Numbered from the stretch's first letter, positions 36,561 through 45,782 are shown. The stretch: 64,000 nt of DNA from Psychrobacter jeotgali (GCF_904846315.1 NZ_CAJHAF010000001.1:1984001-2048000); one strand, 5' to 3'. The notes: a model not told the origin generated them from the sequence alone. Made by a program: numbers and translations.

Positions 36561-37958
36561 ATGTACACTGGTAGTTTTAATAATTTAATCTTAAATTCAG
36601 ACAGCTATAAGACCTCACACTGGCTACAATATCCGCCGGGTAGTGAATATATGTCAAGCTACGTTGAAGCTCGTAAAGGTGACTACGATACGGTGTTTTT
36701 TGGCCTGCAAGCCTTTATTAAAGAGTATTTGCAAGCGCCCATTACCAGCACTCATATTGATGAAGCTGAAATGGTCATCAAAGCGCACGGTCTACCCTTT
36801 AATCGAGCCGGTTGGGAGCGCTTGGTCGAAAAACATGGCGGTTATCTGCCTATACGTATTCAAGCGCTTCCGGAAGGCAGTATCGTACCGGTATCAAACG
36901 TGGTCTGCCAAATCGTCAATACGGATCCTGAATTTTACTGGTTACCCAGCTACCTTGAGACTACCCTGCTGCGGGCTATTTGGTACCCTTCTACCGTCGC
37001 TAGCTTATCTTACTATTGCAAAAACGTGATCAAAACGGCGCTAGAGAAATCTGCTGATAATACTGACAGCTTACCCTTTAAACTGCATGATTTTGGTGCG
37101 CGCGGGGCTTCCAGCATGGAGACCGCTGCACTCGGTAGCCTTGCTAATCTGGTCAATTTCTCCGGTACCGATAGCATGACGGCATTGGTTGCCGCCAGTC
37201 GCTGGTACGGTATGGATAAAGACATGCCGGCGTTCTCTATTCCTGCCGCTGAGCACAGTACCATGACTGCTTGGGGACGCCAGCGTGAAACCCAGGCTTA
37301 TGAGAATATGTTGGATCAGTTCGGTGGGGACGGCAATACCGTGGCGGTAGTCTCTGACAGCTATGACTTATGGAATGCTATAGATAATATCTGGGGCGAT
37401 GCGCTCAAAGATAAGGTTGAAACTATGGGCGGCACCCTAGTGATCCGTCCTGATAGCGGCGATCCGGCTAAAGTAGTACGTGAAGCGCTGGAGCGCCTAG
37501 CAGTGAAGTTTGGCACCACCATTAATAGTAAGGGCTATAAAGTCTTGCCTGACTATATACGTCTCATTCAAGGCGATGGTATCAATCCGCAAAGTTTAGG
37601 CAAAATACTTAATACTATTATGGAAGCTGGCTTTAGTGCGGAAAACGTCACCTTTGGCATGGGCGGCGGTCTGCTGCAGCAAGTCAACCGTGACACCATG
37701 AGCTGGGCGATGAAAGCCAGCGCTATCCAAATCGATGGCGAATGGATAGATATCTTTAAAGACCCCATAACTAGCCGTGCTAAACGCTCCAAAAAAGGCC
37801 GCTTGGCGCTGGTTAAAGACAGTAACGGCACGCTTAACACTATTAAAGAACAAGCCTTAGAAAATCCGGCGGATAATCTATTACAAGACGTGTTTGTCGA
37901 TGGCAAATTATTGGTTGACGATAGTCTGACTACTATTCGGGAGCGCACGGGATGGTAA
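36561..37958 (+). CDS. nadV: Nicotinamide phosphoribosyltransferase
   Basis: Makes NMN from nicotinamide and PRPP, the NAMPT-type salvage entry that bypasses deamidation. The 465-residue product starts MYTGSFNNLILNSDSYKTSH, with AGAGGAG ahead of this ATG; an earlier in-frame start is rejected. Conserved NAMPT segments are HDFGARGASSMETA (176-189), the active-site His232 in IPAAEHSTMTAWG (equivalent to His247 of the human enzyme), RPDSGDP near 312 and GGLLQQVNRDTMSWA near 380. It is downstream of nadM and its last codons overlap the next gene (ATGGTAA), indicating a single transcript. Confidence 0.96.
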   Translation: MYTGSFNNLILNSDSYKTSHWLQYPPGSEYMSSYVEARKGDYDTVFFGLQAFIKEYLQAPITSTHIDEAEMVIKAHGLPFNRAGWERLVEKHGGYLPIRIQALPEGSIVPVSNVVCQIVNTDPEFYWLPSYLETTLLRAIWYPSTVASLSYYCKNVIKTALEKSADNTDSLPFKLHDFGARGASSMETAALGSLANLVNFSGTDSMTALVAASRWYGMDKDMPAFSIPAAEHSTMTAWGRQRETQAYENMLDQFGGDGNTVAVVSDSYDLWNAIDNIWGDALKDKVETMGGTLVIRPDSGDPAKVVREALERLAVKFGTTINSKGYKVLPDYIRLIQGDGINPQSLGKILNTIMEAGFSAENVTFGMGGGLLQQVNRDTMSWAMKASAIQIDGEWIDIFKDPITSRAKRSKKGRLALVKDSNGTLNTIKEQALENPADNLLQDVFVDGKLLVDDSLTTIRERTGW

Positions 37959-38842
37959 CGGCTACTAATAAAAAAACTACAGAACAAACCACTCTTGGCT
38001 TTAAAGCAGCAGCAACCCCCAAAGTAGCAGCTATAGCCAAGGATGTGCTCCTAGCTCCCATTTATCTGTACCAAGGGCACAAAGTAAAGCGCGATACCGT
38101 ACGTTTACCAGAACCTGAAGGCGAGCGTCATGGCAGCGTCAAGCTAAACGTAACCGAGGCTGCAAATGATAATCTGCCAACCTTCCAGCTTATGATTGTT
38201 GGTGATTCATCGGCAGCGGGCGTTGGTAGTGACACGCAAACCGATGCATTGGCAGGTAAATTGATTCCGGCATTACAGCAGCAGCCCGCCATCGATTCAA
38301 GCTTTGCTCAGCTGGACTGGTCACTGCAAGCGACGACCGGCCATACCAGCTTTGATATTTTGCGTAGGCTTTATGTATTGCCCACGCCCAATGAAGCTAT
38401 TGATGTGATGATACTCAGTCTTGGGGTAAATGACACTACTGCTAACGTCGCTACCGAGACTTGGCAACAACAGCTTGAGGAGATTATTGCCGTAGCCAAG
38501 CGCAAATTTAAGGTCAAGACTCTGATATTTTCCAGCCTGCCCCCAATGGCAAAAATGCCCGCTTTGCCCTCACCGCTAAACGGCTTTATCGGTGCCAAAG
38601 CCACGAAGCTTGATGATATATTGCAGCAAGTTTGTAGCGAACATGACGGCGTATACTATATGGCAGCTGACTTTGCACGTATGGCCGAAGAGCATAGCAA
38701 TGGCGAGCCTATAGATGGCACCGTTATGTTTGCTCGTGATGGCTTTCACCCCAGCTCTATTACCTACGGCTACTGGGCACTGCAATTAAGCGATCTGATC
38801 GCTCAGTTACTTACTAATACCAATAATAATTTATCGAATTAA
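37952..38842 (+). CDS. SGNH/GDSL-type hydrolase
   Basis: Serine esterase-fold protein of 296 residues. Block I is MIVGDSSAAGVGS with Ser86, block III is LSLGVNDTTANV with the Gly/Asn-Asp oxyanion residues near 149-152, and block V is FARDGFHPSSITYG with the Asp-x-x-His pair near 265-268. Residues 20-45 are mildly hydrophobic and could associate with membrane, but there is no clear cleavable signal. Its ATG overlaps the nadV stop by four bases, so it is translationally coupled to an NAD-salvage gene; whether it acts in that pathway (for example on a nucleotide ester) or is merely co-transcribed is unknown. Confidence 0.88.
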   Translation: MVTATNKKTTEQTTLGFKAAATPKVAAIAKDVLLAPIYLYQGHKVKRDTVRLPEPEGERHGSVKLNVTEAANDNLPTFQLMIVGDSSAAGVGSDTQTDALAGKLIPALQQQPAIDSSFAQLDWSLQATTGHTSFDILRRLYVLPTPNEAIDVMILSLGVNDTTANVATETWQQQLEEIIAVAKRKFKVKTLIFSSLPPMAKMPALPSPLNGFIGAKATKLDDILQQVCSEHDGVYYMAADFARMAEEHSNGEPIDGTVMFARDGFHPSSITYGYWALQLSDLIAQLLTNTNNNLSN

Positions 38843-38880
38843 TAGAAAGGCTGGCTCAAAAACAACGCAAAATCAAACAA

Positions 38881-38911
38881 AAAAAACCGCTGATTATTCA
38901 GCGGTTTTTTT
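38881..38911. terminator. Bidirectional terminator after the nadM-nadV-SGNH operon
   Basis: AAAAAACCGCTGA and TCAGCGGTTTTTT form a perfect 13-bp stem with a four-base loop; serves the operon and convergent rpmE2. Confidence 0.93.
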
Positions 38912-38969
38912 ATGATTTTACTAAAAATATTGGCATCTAATAAAATTGGTGTCTAATAAATGAGAAAAT

Positions 38970-39242
38970 TTACTCAGCAGAAGATTTTTTGCTACGGCCA
39001 CCAAAAGCACCAAAACGCTTGTTAAAGCTAGCAACACGACCTTCAGTAGAGCTTTTACGCTGCTCGCCAGTATAGAACGGATGCGAGGCACTTGAGATAT
39101 CAAGTGGGTAGTATGGGTATTCTTTACCTTCGTATTCACGAGTCGCTTTAGTATTAGCGGTTGAACGAGTCAAAAAATACACGTCAGCGTTAGTGTCGTG
39201 GAATAATACTTCTTGATAATTAGGATGGATATCTTTACGCAT
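38970..39242 (-). CDS. rpmE2: 50S ribosomal protein L31 type B
   Basis: Zinc-independent paralogue of L31. The 90-residue protein starts [20 protein letters not shown] and contains [18 protein letters not shown]; it has no cysteine at all, whereas the C+ form has a zinc-binding CxxC pair. In several bacteria the C- form replaces the zinc form under zinc limitation, under Zur control; no Zur operator could be recognised upstream. It is a lone gene convergent with the nadV operon. The C-terminal basic tail [14 protein letters not shown] is typical. Confidence 0.95.
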   Translation of the reverse strand: MRKDIHPNYQEVLFHDTNADVYFLTRSTANTKATREYEGKEYPYYPLDISSASHPFYTGEQRKSSTEGRVASFNKRFGAFGGRSKKSSAE

Positions 39243-39516
39243 AATAAACTCTCTAGGTCCGATGTATGCAAAGTACGCTTGGCATAGCTATTAATAATAT
39301 ACCAAACTGAGCACACGTAACTGAGGCACTAAGGACATCTCAAAGCTGGCAATCGCATCACTGGCTTATTCCAGCACCCGACACCATACCTCTGCTCTCT
39401 TAGCCTTTCCCCAGCGGGAAAATGAAACCGAGATTTTAACGGTTTTTGGAATTTGATGCAAGTTACATTTCTAGGATAGACCAGGCGTTATCAGATTGAT
39501 GATATTTTGCTTAAAT
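39243..39516. other. Spacer between rpmE2 and the small lipoprotein gene
   Basis: 274 bases without an open frame of note. The middle part (about 39310-39430) is less AT-rich than other spacers and has a weak inverted repeat GCTGG/CCAGC (39345-39376). I recognise no RNA family or regulator site here. Confidence 0.35.
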
Positions 39517-39550
39517 AAAAAACAGTAGCTATCTATGCTACTGTTTTTTT
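39517..39550 (-). terminator. Terminator after the COG4315 lipoprotein gene
   Basis: AAAACAGTAGC and GCTACTGTTTT form an 11-bp stem with a seven-base loop and T-runs on both strands, 19 bases after the stop of the leftward gene. Confidence 0.9.
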
Positions 39551-39568
39551 ATTGTTTTCACTACGTTT

Positions 39569-40003
39569 TTATTTGGTCTTAACCACGTGCCAGACGCCGC
39601 CTTTATTGTCACCATCGACGTCACCTACTTTGGTGTCATTGGCATAAAAATATAGCGGTTTGCCATTGACTGCCCACTGATAGCTGCCATCTTCACGCTG
39701 GAAGGCGGTAAACTGACCGGTGGCTTTAGCGTTGCTGGGTGCTTTAAATGCTGGCCACGCAACCAAGCAAGCTGCGCCGCACTCTGATTTATTCATACTG
39801 TCTTTGTCAAAGGTATATAGCGTCATGTGATTTTTTGAATCAACTAGCACACCGTTTTTACTGGTTACGGGTACTGTATTACTGGCGGTAGACTTGACTT
39901 CGTGTGTCCCTGTGGTGTCCATACCAACCATATTTTTCATAGTCGTACAACCACTGACGGCCAGAACTCCTGTTAGTGCCGATAACATCAAAATACGCTT
40001 CAT
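39569..40003 (-). CDS. COG4315-type lipoprotein of unknown function
   Basis: Predicted lipoprotein of 144 residues: signal peptide MKRILMLSALTGVLAVSGC with lipobox Cys19, a Thr/Ser/Val linker, and the lipoprotein_15 repeats of the COG4315 family, seen as LYTFDKD (near 68) and the second unit PLYFYANDTKVGD (near 118) with the family's Yx[FWY]xxD pattern. CxxxC-like cysteines (ECGAACLVAWP) are present as in related proteins. Molecular role is not known. The ATG at 40003 has AAGGAA ahead; an upstream start at 40102 would bury the signal peptide and is rejected. Confidence 0.85.
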   Translation of the reverse strand: MKRILMLSALTGVLAVSGCTTMKNMVGMDTTGTHEVKSTASNTVPVTSKNGVLVDSKNHMTLYTFDKDSMNKSECGAACLVAWPAFKAPSNAKATGQFTAFQREDGSYQWAVNGKPLYFYANDTKVGDVDGDNKGGVWHVVKTK

Positions 40004-40544
40004 AATAACTTCCTTATCATTATTGAAATAAAAGTAACTGCTAAAGAGCATCCAGCCTAAGCTAAGCGGTGCCATTTGTTGAACTATTTCAATATAGCAC
40101 AAGCTTTAATGGATTAATTTTCCTAAAGCATAAACTTACAAAAACTATAAATTAATAAAACTAAAAATGGCTTACTACTTTAAGTTGACACTCTATTTAT
40201 AGGTGCCAACCACTTTTTATTCTTACTAAGAATTATTTATCTTTATTGTTAACTAAAAACACATTAGAAATATTTATTATTTAGTACCATTTATCTATAT
40301 CTATTGACAAAAGTTACTCATTTATCTACTTATAAACTAGGATAAACTTCCGTAGACTGTATCTATTGTTGATAGACATTTTTATAAAAACTGTGACTGT
40401 AGCGGTTTGTTATCTACATTGAACTTAGCGCTCTCCATACACATATCAATAGTCTTACCTCGGTAAACACCATACGATTAAAAACAGCCGCTAGCAACAG
40501 CTCTAAAATAAAAACTATTGCCAACGGCTGCTAATAATAAGGAT
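40004..40544. other. Divergent spacer before the FAD oxidoreductase gene
   Basis: 541 AT-rich bases between divergent genes. A TTGACA (40304-40309) with TACTTA 17 bases downstream is a possible rightward promoter, but the -10 is poor. No further structure is seen. Confidence 0.3.
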
Positions 40545-42194
40545 ATGACCAAAATAATGACTCAATCTTTAAAAGACCAAGCCTTCAAGGCTGATACCGC
40601 ATTTGATAATGGGCTTAGCGCTGCAAATAATCAAACACCCGCGAAACGGGTTGGTATTTTAGGCGGCGGCACAGCAGGTGCGACGATAGCCATACGACTT
40701 GCGGCGCTTGGACTTGAGACCTATATACTTGAAAAGAAAACCTCGCTTATCGATGGCCCGCCCATGTGCCATCTGCACGCGGGTGGCAACTTATACCGTG
40801 AGATTCCAGATGAAGACTGTGTAGCGCTGCTAGAGCAATGTATCGATATCTTGCGCCTCTACCCTTATACCATCGACGTGCGTCCGACAGTTTTTGCAGT
40901 GCCGACTCGTGATGACGGCACGCCCGAGGATTTGCTACCGCGTCTCGATATTTTAACCAACGCTTATCGTGAGCTGATTGAACGTGATGTTAATAATAAA
41001 GTTTTGGGTGAGCCTGAAGAATACTACCAGCTCTACAGCCAAGAGCAGCTGATTGAGCTATCAGAGCGTGAACAAGTGGCGGTGCCAACCTGCGTTGATG
41101 AATGGATGATACCGGTTGCCAAATATTTGGATTTAAATAAAGTTAAATATCCGCTCATTGTAGTTCAGGAATACGGCTGGAATATCTTTCGTCTAGCCGC
41201 TTCAGCGCAGTTGGCGCTCGAAGGCTATGATAACGCTCATGTTTACACGGATACCCGAGTTCAGCAAGTAGTAGCGGTTGGGTGTGAGAATTGTACCAAT
41301 GCCGATCACCATGTGGTGAAATGGCGTATCGATTATCAGCAAAATGCTAATCAAAACAGCGAAGAGAATAAGACAAACGACTTTGACGGCTCTGAAACTC
41401 AGTCTATTGAGGTCGATTATCTGGTCAATGCTTGCGGTTTTCGTACCGGTATCATTGATGATATGGTTGGGGTTGATGTCAAGCGCATGGTTGAGTTTAA
41501 GTCCTCTTATATTACTCATTGGGATGATGCCGGTGGTCAGATTCCAGAGATTATTATCTATGGGCAGCGTGGCACCCCTGATGGTATGGCGCAGTTAACC
41601 CCTTATCCAGGCGGCTATTTTCAGATTCACGGTATGAGTAAAGACATTACTTTATTCGATGATGGATTAGTAGCATCTTCCACAGCCAGCGCCCAGCCCA
41701 AGCTGCCAGCTGAATACTTGCATTATATCGAAGATGGCTGGGATAAAGCCCCACTACAAGCGCGTAGCCAGCAGTCGATCAATTATGTGGCCGAATTCGT
41801 CCCGACTTTTAATAGTGCTCGCACCGTTGGTAACGCTCTGTATGGTGGTCAACAAATTCCGGGAGAGGATGATACCTTACGGGTGGCTGATGTGAGCTTG
41901 TACCCCAATCTTAGTTATGCGCGCGCCGAAAACGTCAAAGCGTCCTCAACCTTGATTGCCGCTGATGAGATTGTCAGTCAATTAATAGAGTTAGGACTAT
42001 TAGATAACAATTCGACGGCTAATCACCACCGCTATCATCATGAATGGGACTATCTCGTTCATAATGATAGCACTACTATCGACAATGTTGCCCGCAAACT
42101 GGCAGGCGAACGTGGATTTCCGCTAGCAATGGCAGGCGTTAATCATAGCATCCGTGAGATAGCGTTAGATGACTTGACTCCGATTCAGGGTTAA
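40545..42194 (+). CDS. FAD-dependent oxidoreductase of unknown substrate
   Basis: Flavoprotein of 549 residues with a Rossmann dinucleotide-binding start, VGILGGGTAGATIAIRLAAL (GxGxxG near 40-45) ending in an acidic residue of TYILEKK, as in DAO/GR-type FAD enzymes. Further seen: CHLHAGGNLYREI near 80, VNACGFRTG near 296 (the second FAD-contact ATG-like strand) and GGQQIPGEDDTLRVAD near 440. A polar insertion (NQNSEENKTNDFDG) sits near 268. The start is uncertain: ATG 40545 is chosen over a TTG at 40518; ATG 40557 is also possible. I do not recognise the specific enzyme. It stands alone with its own terminator. Confidence 0.75.
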   Translation: MTKIMTQSLKDQAFKADTAFDNGLSAANNQTPAKRVGILGGGTAGATIAIRLAALGLETYILEKKTSLIDGPPMCHLHAGGNLYREIPDEDCVALLEQCIDILRLYPYTIDVRPTVFAVPTRDDGTPEDLLPRLDILTNAYRELIERDVNNKVLGEPEEYYQLYSQEQLIELSEREQVAVPTCVDEWMIPVAKYLDLNKVKYPLIVVQEYGWNIFRLAASAQLALEGYDNAHVYTDTRVQQVVAVGCENCTNADHHVVKWRIDYQQNANQNSEENKTNDFDGSETQSIEVDYLVNACGFRTGIIDDMVGVDVKRMVEFKSSYITHWDDAGGQIPEIIIYGQRGTPDGMAQLTPYPGGYFQIHGMSKDITLFDDGLVASSTASAQPKLPAEYLHYIEDGWDKAPLQARSQQSINYVAEFVPTFNSARTVGNALYGGQQIPGEDDTLRVADVSLYPNLSYARAENVKASSTLIAADEIVSQLIELGLLDNNSTANHHRYHHEWDYLVHNDSTTIDNVARKLAGERGFPLAMAGVNHSIREIALDDLTPIQG

Positions 42195-42241
42195 CGCTAG
42201 CTTCAACATCTCCTTATGTCTTATTAGTGATTACTAAAACC

Positions 42242-42286
42242 AAAAGGGAGCAAATAACCCATTACTGGCTATTTGCTCCCTTTTTT
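42242..42286. terminator. Bidirectional terminator
   Basis: AAAAGGGAGCAAATA and TATTTGCTCCCTTTT form a 15-bp perfect stem with a 13-base loop between the convergent oxidoreductase and LOG-family genes. Confidence 0.93.
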
Positions 42287-42316
42287 ATACCCCTTAATAG
42301 TGCTTAAAGCATCAAC

Positions 42317-43000
42317 TTAACGCTTATTCCCAGCCATTTTGTCGGTATCAACCTCATCGTCAATTTTGACAATCTTATGCAATAAATCAACGGCTTCGTC
42401 GATAGTATTGCAAACAATCAACCGATCGAGGTCTTGCTGCTTCATAAAACCTTGCTCAGCGGTGAATTTCAAATGCTCAATCAGACGGTCATAAAACCCA
42501 TTGATATTAAGGATAATCATTGGTTTTTCGTGTTGATATAGCTGCCGCCAAGTCGCAATTTCCATGATCTCTTCTAAAGTACCGAGTCCACCTGGGAGGG
42601 TAATAAAAGCGTCGGCATACTCTGCCATTACTGTCTTACGGGTGTGCATAGTATCGGTGAAATGCAAGCGTGTCAGCCCCTGATGCGCTATCTCATGCTT
42701 GAGCATAAAGGTTGGAATTACCCCAACTGCTTCGGCGCCGCCATCAATGACTTCATCGGCTACTGCGCCCATTAAACCAATACTAGCGCCGCCATAAACC
42801 AAACCCAAGTGATTACGCGCTAAAGCCCGACCCAGCTCGCGTGCGGCAGCCTCATAAAGCTCACCATTACCCAAACGTGAGCCACAATAAACGGCAACTA
42901 GCGGCATAGTAAGACTTGATCTATCTACCGCCTTTTCAATATGCGCAATATCTTGCCCGGTTAATACCTCATAAGTTTGATTATTAATTTTCATTTGCAT
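42317..43000 (-). CDS. LOG family protein (nucleotide 5'-monophosphate phosphoribohydrolase-like)
   Basis: Rossmann-like hydrolase of the LOG/TIGR00730 family; characterised members cleave the N-glycosidic bond of AMP or cytokinin ribotides. The 227-residue protein has VAVYCGSRLGNGELYE (35-50), GLVYGGASIGLMGAVAD (66-82), and the signature PGGLGTLEE (136-144) with the catalytic Glu, preceded by MHTRKTVM. About 30 extra residues precede the usual start of the domain. The physiological substrate in bacteria is unclear; AMP turnover is the usual suggestion. Single gene. Confidence 0.9.
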   Translation of the reverse strand: MQMKINNQTYEVLTGQDIAHIEKAVDRSSLTMPLVAVYCGSRLGNGELYEAAARELGRALARNHLGLVYGGASIGLMGAVADEVIDGGAEAVGVIPTFMLKHEIAHQGLTRLHFTDTMHTRKTVMAEYADAFITLPGGLGTLEEIMEIATWRQLYQHEKPMIILNINGFYDRLIEHLKFTAEQGFMKQQDLDRLIVCNTIDEAVDLLHKIVKIDDEVDTDKMAGNKR

Positions 43001-43310
43001 ATAACGCCCTTAATTTTACTTAGTTTAGCCTTTGAGTGGTTTATCTAAATTATTTTTGCTAATTTATAGCGTTGAATAGACCGTGTTGACCCGCCATTCT
43101 TAATATCTTCTTGTTACTTATAATAGAGAGAGATAATATTTTGTATCTACTATTATTGGATTACTCTTTTCAGTATTTATCTTAACATAAGCCGTGCTAT
43201 TACATATTAGCCATCGTGCCATCATATAATAGCGGCGATTTAGCACTACGCAGTAACTACATTTTGTAAGTTAATAAAAACGATAAAGTCTATCAAATTA
43301 AAGGAAGAAC
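43001..43310. other. Divergent spacer
   Basis: 310 AT-rich bases between the LOG-family gene and the next hydrolase gene. A TATAAT at 43225-43230 on the plus strand has no acceptable -35 partner. Nothing else recognised. Confidence 0.3.
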
Positions 43311-44246
43311 ATGTCTAATAATCATACCTTATCGGCAGCAGGCCAGCAGAGCCAGAGTAACGATACGCATTCATTAACTCCAATAACCATTATCAACGAG
43401 CGTAATCAACCCTTAGCAGCCACCATTTATCGTCCTAACAATGCGGTAAAAAAAGCGGTAATGATTGCGCCTGCAACCGGTATCAGGCGTCAGTTTTATC
43501 ACAGCTTTGCTAGCTTTTTGGCCAATCAAGGTTTTGGAGTCATTACCTTTGACAATGAAGGTATTAGCGAGTCGCTCACTACCGATTTGGCTAAATCTGA
43601 TGCCTCCTTAGTAAGCTGGGGACGTCATGATATGCCAGCCGTCCTTGATACTCTACAACAGGAGTTTGCAGACGCCAGTTATCATCTGCTTGGTCATAGT
43701 GCGGGTGGTCAGCTCATTGGACTGATGCCCAACTATAAAGTCATCGACTCCGTGTTCAATGTGGCGTGCTCATCAGGACAAATCAAAAATATGGCTATGC
43801 CTTATAAAGCCAAAGCGATGGGCTTTATGGATGTATTTATTCCTCTGGGTAACTTAATCTTAGGCTACACGCCCGCTGATAAAATCGGCATGGGTGAGCC
43901 GTTACCTCGCAGTGTGGCTCGGCAATGGCGTGAGTGGTGTAATGGCGCCGGCTACATAAAAACCGTGTTGGGCAAAACCATTCATAACCATTTCTATAAT
44001 GAGATTGATATGCCCGCACTGTGGCTGGGCTTTAGTGATGACGATATCGCCAATAGTAAAAATATGGATGACATGATAAGGGTCTTCCCGCAAATGCCAG
44101 TAGAAAAAAGGTTTTTACACCCAAAGGATTTTGGTCTTAATCATATCGGTCATATGCGTTATTTTAGTAGTAAAACCTACGCCAAAGCACCGGAGCTTTG
44201 GCAAATGGCGGTGGATTGGTTAAATAAAAACCAAACTACTCCCTAA
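43311..44246 (+). CDS. COG4757-type alpha/beta hydrolase
   Basis: Predicted hydrolase of 311 residues. The core begins near residue 30 with LAATIYRPNNAVKKAVMIAP, the nucleophile elbow is LLGHSAGGQLIG with Ser130, and a late LNHIGHMRYFS (about 282) likely holds the catalytic His, as in the COG4757 group. The acid may be Asp in LGFSDDDIANSK near 242. AAGGAAG stands before the ATG. Substrate unknown. The stop overlaps the end of the convergent exonuclease gene by 11 bases. Confidence 0.82.
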   Translation: MSNNHTLSAAGQQSQSNDTHSLTPITIINERNQPLAATIYRPNNAVKKAVMIAPATGIRRQFYHSFASFLANQGFGVITFDNEGISESLTTDLAKSDASLVSWGRHDMPAVLDTLQQEFADASYHLLGHSAGGQLIGLMPNYKVIDSVFNVACSSGQIKNMAMPYKAKAMGFMDVFIPLGNLILGYTPADKIGMGEPLPRSVARQWREWCNGAGYIKTVLGKTIHNHFYNEIDMPALWLGFSDDDIANSKNMDDMIRVFPQMPVEKRFLHPKDFGLNHIGHMRYFSSKTYAKAPELWQMAVDWLNKNQTTP

Positions 44247-44931
44247 ACGATAAGTCACTTTTTTCAGCCTCTAAACGTTTATTCAAAGCTGAATAAAGTG
44301 ACGGCTGCAGATTGTGAATATTACCCAGCATCCATTTTACATAGCCGATGGGCACTTCTTTGATTAGCTGACCTTTATATTTGCCAAAAGGCATTTTGCT
44401 AATGGGATGGGCAGTGTTGGAAATGGTATGAGCTGCGGCAAAATCAGTCGGCTCAATCTCTAAACGCTCGCAGCACGCTTTATACAGCAGATAACACATG
44501 CGTGCATCCCCTAACGCATCGTGAGCGGCGATGGTCATTTGATTGGCCTCAGCCTTACCTAGTAATTGTTCGATACATTTAGACTGACTATAATAACGCC
44601 ACTCTGGAAAGGCCACGCGCGCCAATCTCACAGTGCAAATCAGCTTGGTAGAGGGTCTACCAATTACTCGCCAATCGAAGCGTATATTGTGGCCGATAAG
44701 GTACTCTGGCAGCTCAAACTGCGCCAACTCAAAGCGCTCAAGACCGGCGACATCAGCATCAGTGATGCCATGAATTTTAATCACAACGGGTGATATCGAG
44801 CGACCACTATTAAAATATTTCATCCACTCAAAACCGGTAGCCACGTTGATAGTTGCTACCTGAATAGGCCGTGGGTCACGCCCTTGGTCAGTTTCGGTGT
44901 CGATAATAAGCGCGGTGGCAGGGTTGTTCAT
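44236..44931 (-). CDS. DnaQ-family 3'-5' exonuclease (ExoX-like)
   Basis: DEDD-type exonuclease of 231 residues. Exo I is LIIDTETDQG with Asp11 and Glu13, Exo II is the IGHNIRFDW region near 80, and Exo III is AAHDALGDARMC near 135-146 (H-x4-D). The C-terminal KMPFGKYKGQLIKEVP (about 180-195) followed by YVKWML is the small putative quorum-sensing-unrelated DUF3820 module that is fused to ExoX-like exonucleases, probably for nucleic-acid binding. Role in DNA repair is inferred. The 3' end overlaps the convergent hydrolase gene by 11 bases. Confidence 0.87.
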   Translation of the reverse strand: MNNPATALIIDTETDQGRDPRPIQVATINVATGFEWMKYFNSGRSISPVVIKIHGITDADVAGLERFELAQFELPEYLIGHNIRFDWRVIGRPSTKLICTVRLARVAFPEWRYYSQSKCIEQLLGKAEANQMTIAAHDALGDARMCYLLYKACCERLEIEPTDFAAAHTISNTAHPISKMPFGKYKGQLIKEVPIGYVKWMLGNIHNLQPSLYSALNKRLEAEKSDLSFRE

Positions 44932-45071
44932 AAATCAAAACCGTTATAAGCTAAAAGGTGAGTCATAGCAGAACCTATATAATATAGAATTAACACAGAA
45001 TGAAATTGATAAGTTGATATCAACTATAAACAATCATGCGACTCAAAACTATTTGAGTAACAGAGACATTA

Positions 45072-45665
45072 ATGCCAACTAACCAACAAGGTCAGCCGTC
45101 AAAACCATCGCTTTTTAGCCGTTTGGTAAGCCTAGCTATCAGAGCAGTTATATTGATGGCTTTGTTGTTTGTGCTCGATAAGCTACTACCTGATATTAGC
45201 CAACAAACCCAGTCTTTTATCATAGCAAAATGGCAGCAGCTTAGTCTTATGCAGCAAGAGCTACCTACAGAGAATAGTCTGCCCAGCCCATTACCCGGGC
45301 AGCACTTGACAGACACTTGGGGCGCGGCACGTAGTCAAGGCCGTAGTCATGAGGGTATCGATATATTTGCGGATCGTGGCACCCCGATTCAAGCCACCAC
45401 GCAAGGTATTGTTAGAAGAGTTGGTCATAATAACTTAGGCGGCCGCGTCGTCGTCATCGTCGGGCCTGGCGGTGCGGGGCATTATTATGCGCATTTGGAA
45501 GATTATGCTGATATTGAGCCCAATGACTGGGTTGATGTGGGTGACACGATCGGCTATGTCGGGGATAGCGGTAATGCTAAAGGGACACCGCCGCACGTGC
45601 ATTATGGTATCTATATTAACGGGCAAGCGGTCAACCCTTATCCCTTACTGATAAAGCCTGAATAG
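45072..45665 (+). CDS. M23 family metallopeptidase
   Basis: Membrane-anchored LytM-domain protein of 197 residues. Residues 20-40 form one transmembrane or uncleaved signal segment ([20 protein letters not shown]). The peptidase domain has all zinc ligands: His93 and Asp97 in [12 protein letters not shown] and the PHVHYGIY motif with His175 and His177, so a catalytically competent peptidoglycan endopeptidase is predicted rather than an EnvC-type activator. The domain faces the periplasm. Short length and lack of LysM repeats make it a minimal member. Single gene. Confidence 0.9.
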   Translation: MPTNQQGQPSKPSLFSRLVSLAIRAVILMALLFVLDKLLPDISQQTQSFIIAKWQQLSLMQQELPTENSLPSPLPGQHLTDTWGAARSQGRSHEGIDIFADRGTPIQATTQGIVRRVGHNNLGGRVVVIVGPGGAGHYYAHLEDYADIEPNDWVDVGDTIGYVGDSGNAKGTPPHVHYGIYINGQAVNPYPLLIKPE

Positions 45666-45706
45666 CTTAAACTTATATGCACCTGACTCTCAACTTAATA
45701 TGAATG

Positions 45707-45733
45707 TTTTTAAGCTGGGTTAAAAACCCAGCC
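45707..45733 (-). terminator. Hairpin after dtd
   Basis: GCTGGGTT and AACCCAGC form an 8-bp stem with a three-base loop about 50 bases after the dtd stop. The following minus-strand sequence is not U-rich (TTAAAAAC), so termination is doubtful. It shares its core with hairpins at 17884 and 29858. Confidence 0.5.
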
Positions 45734-45782
45734 TACGTCAAAAAAGCTAGCTAGTTGAGAGTGGGTTTATATGTCTAATAAT

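Noticed and set aside
39243..39310. Zur operator before rpmE2
   Set aside because: The AT-rich palindromic stretch near 39290 does not match a Zur consensus well enough to call by eye.
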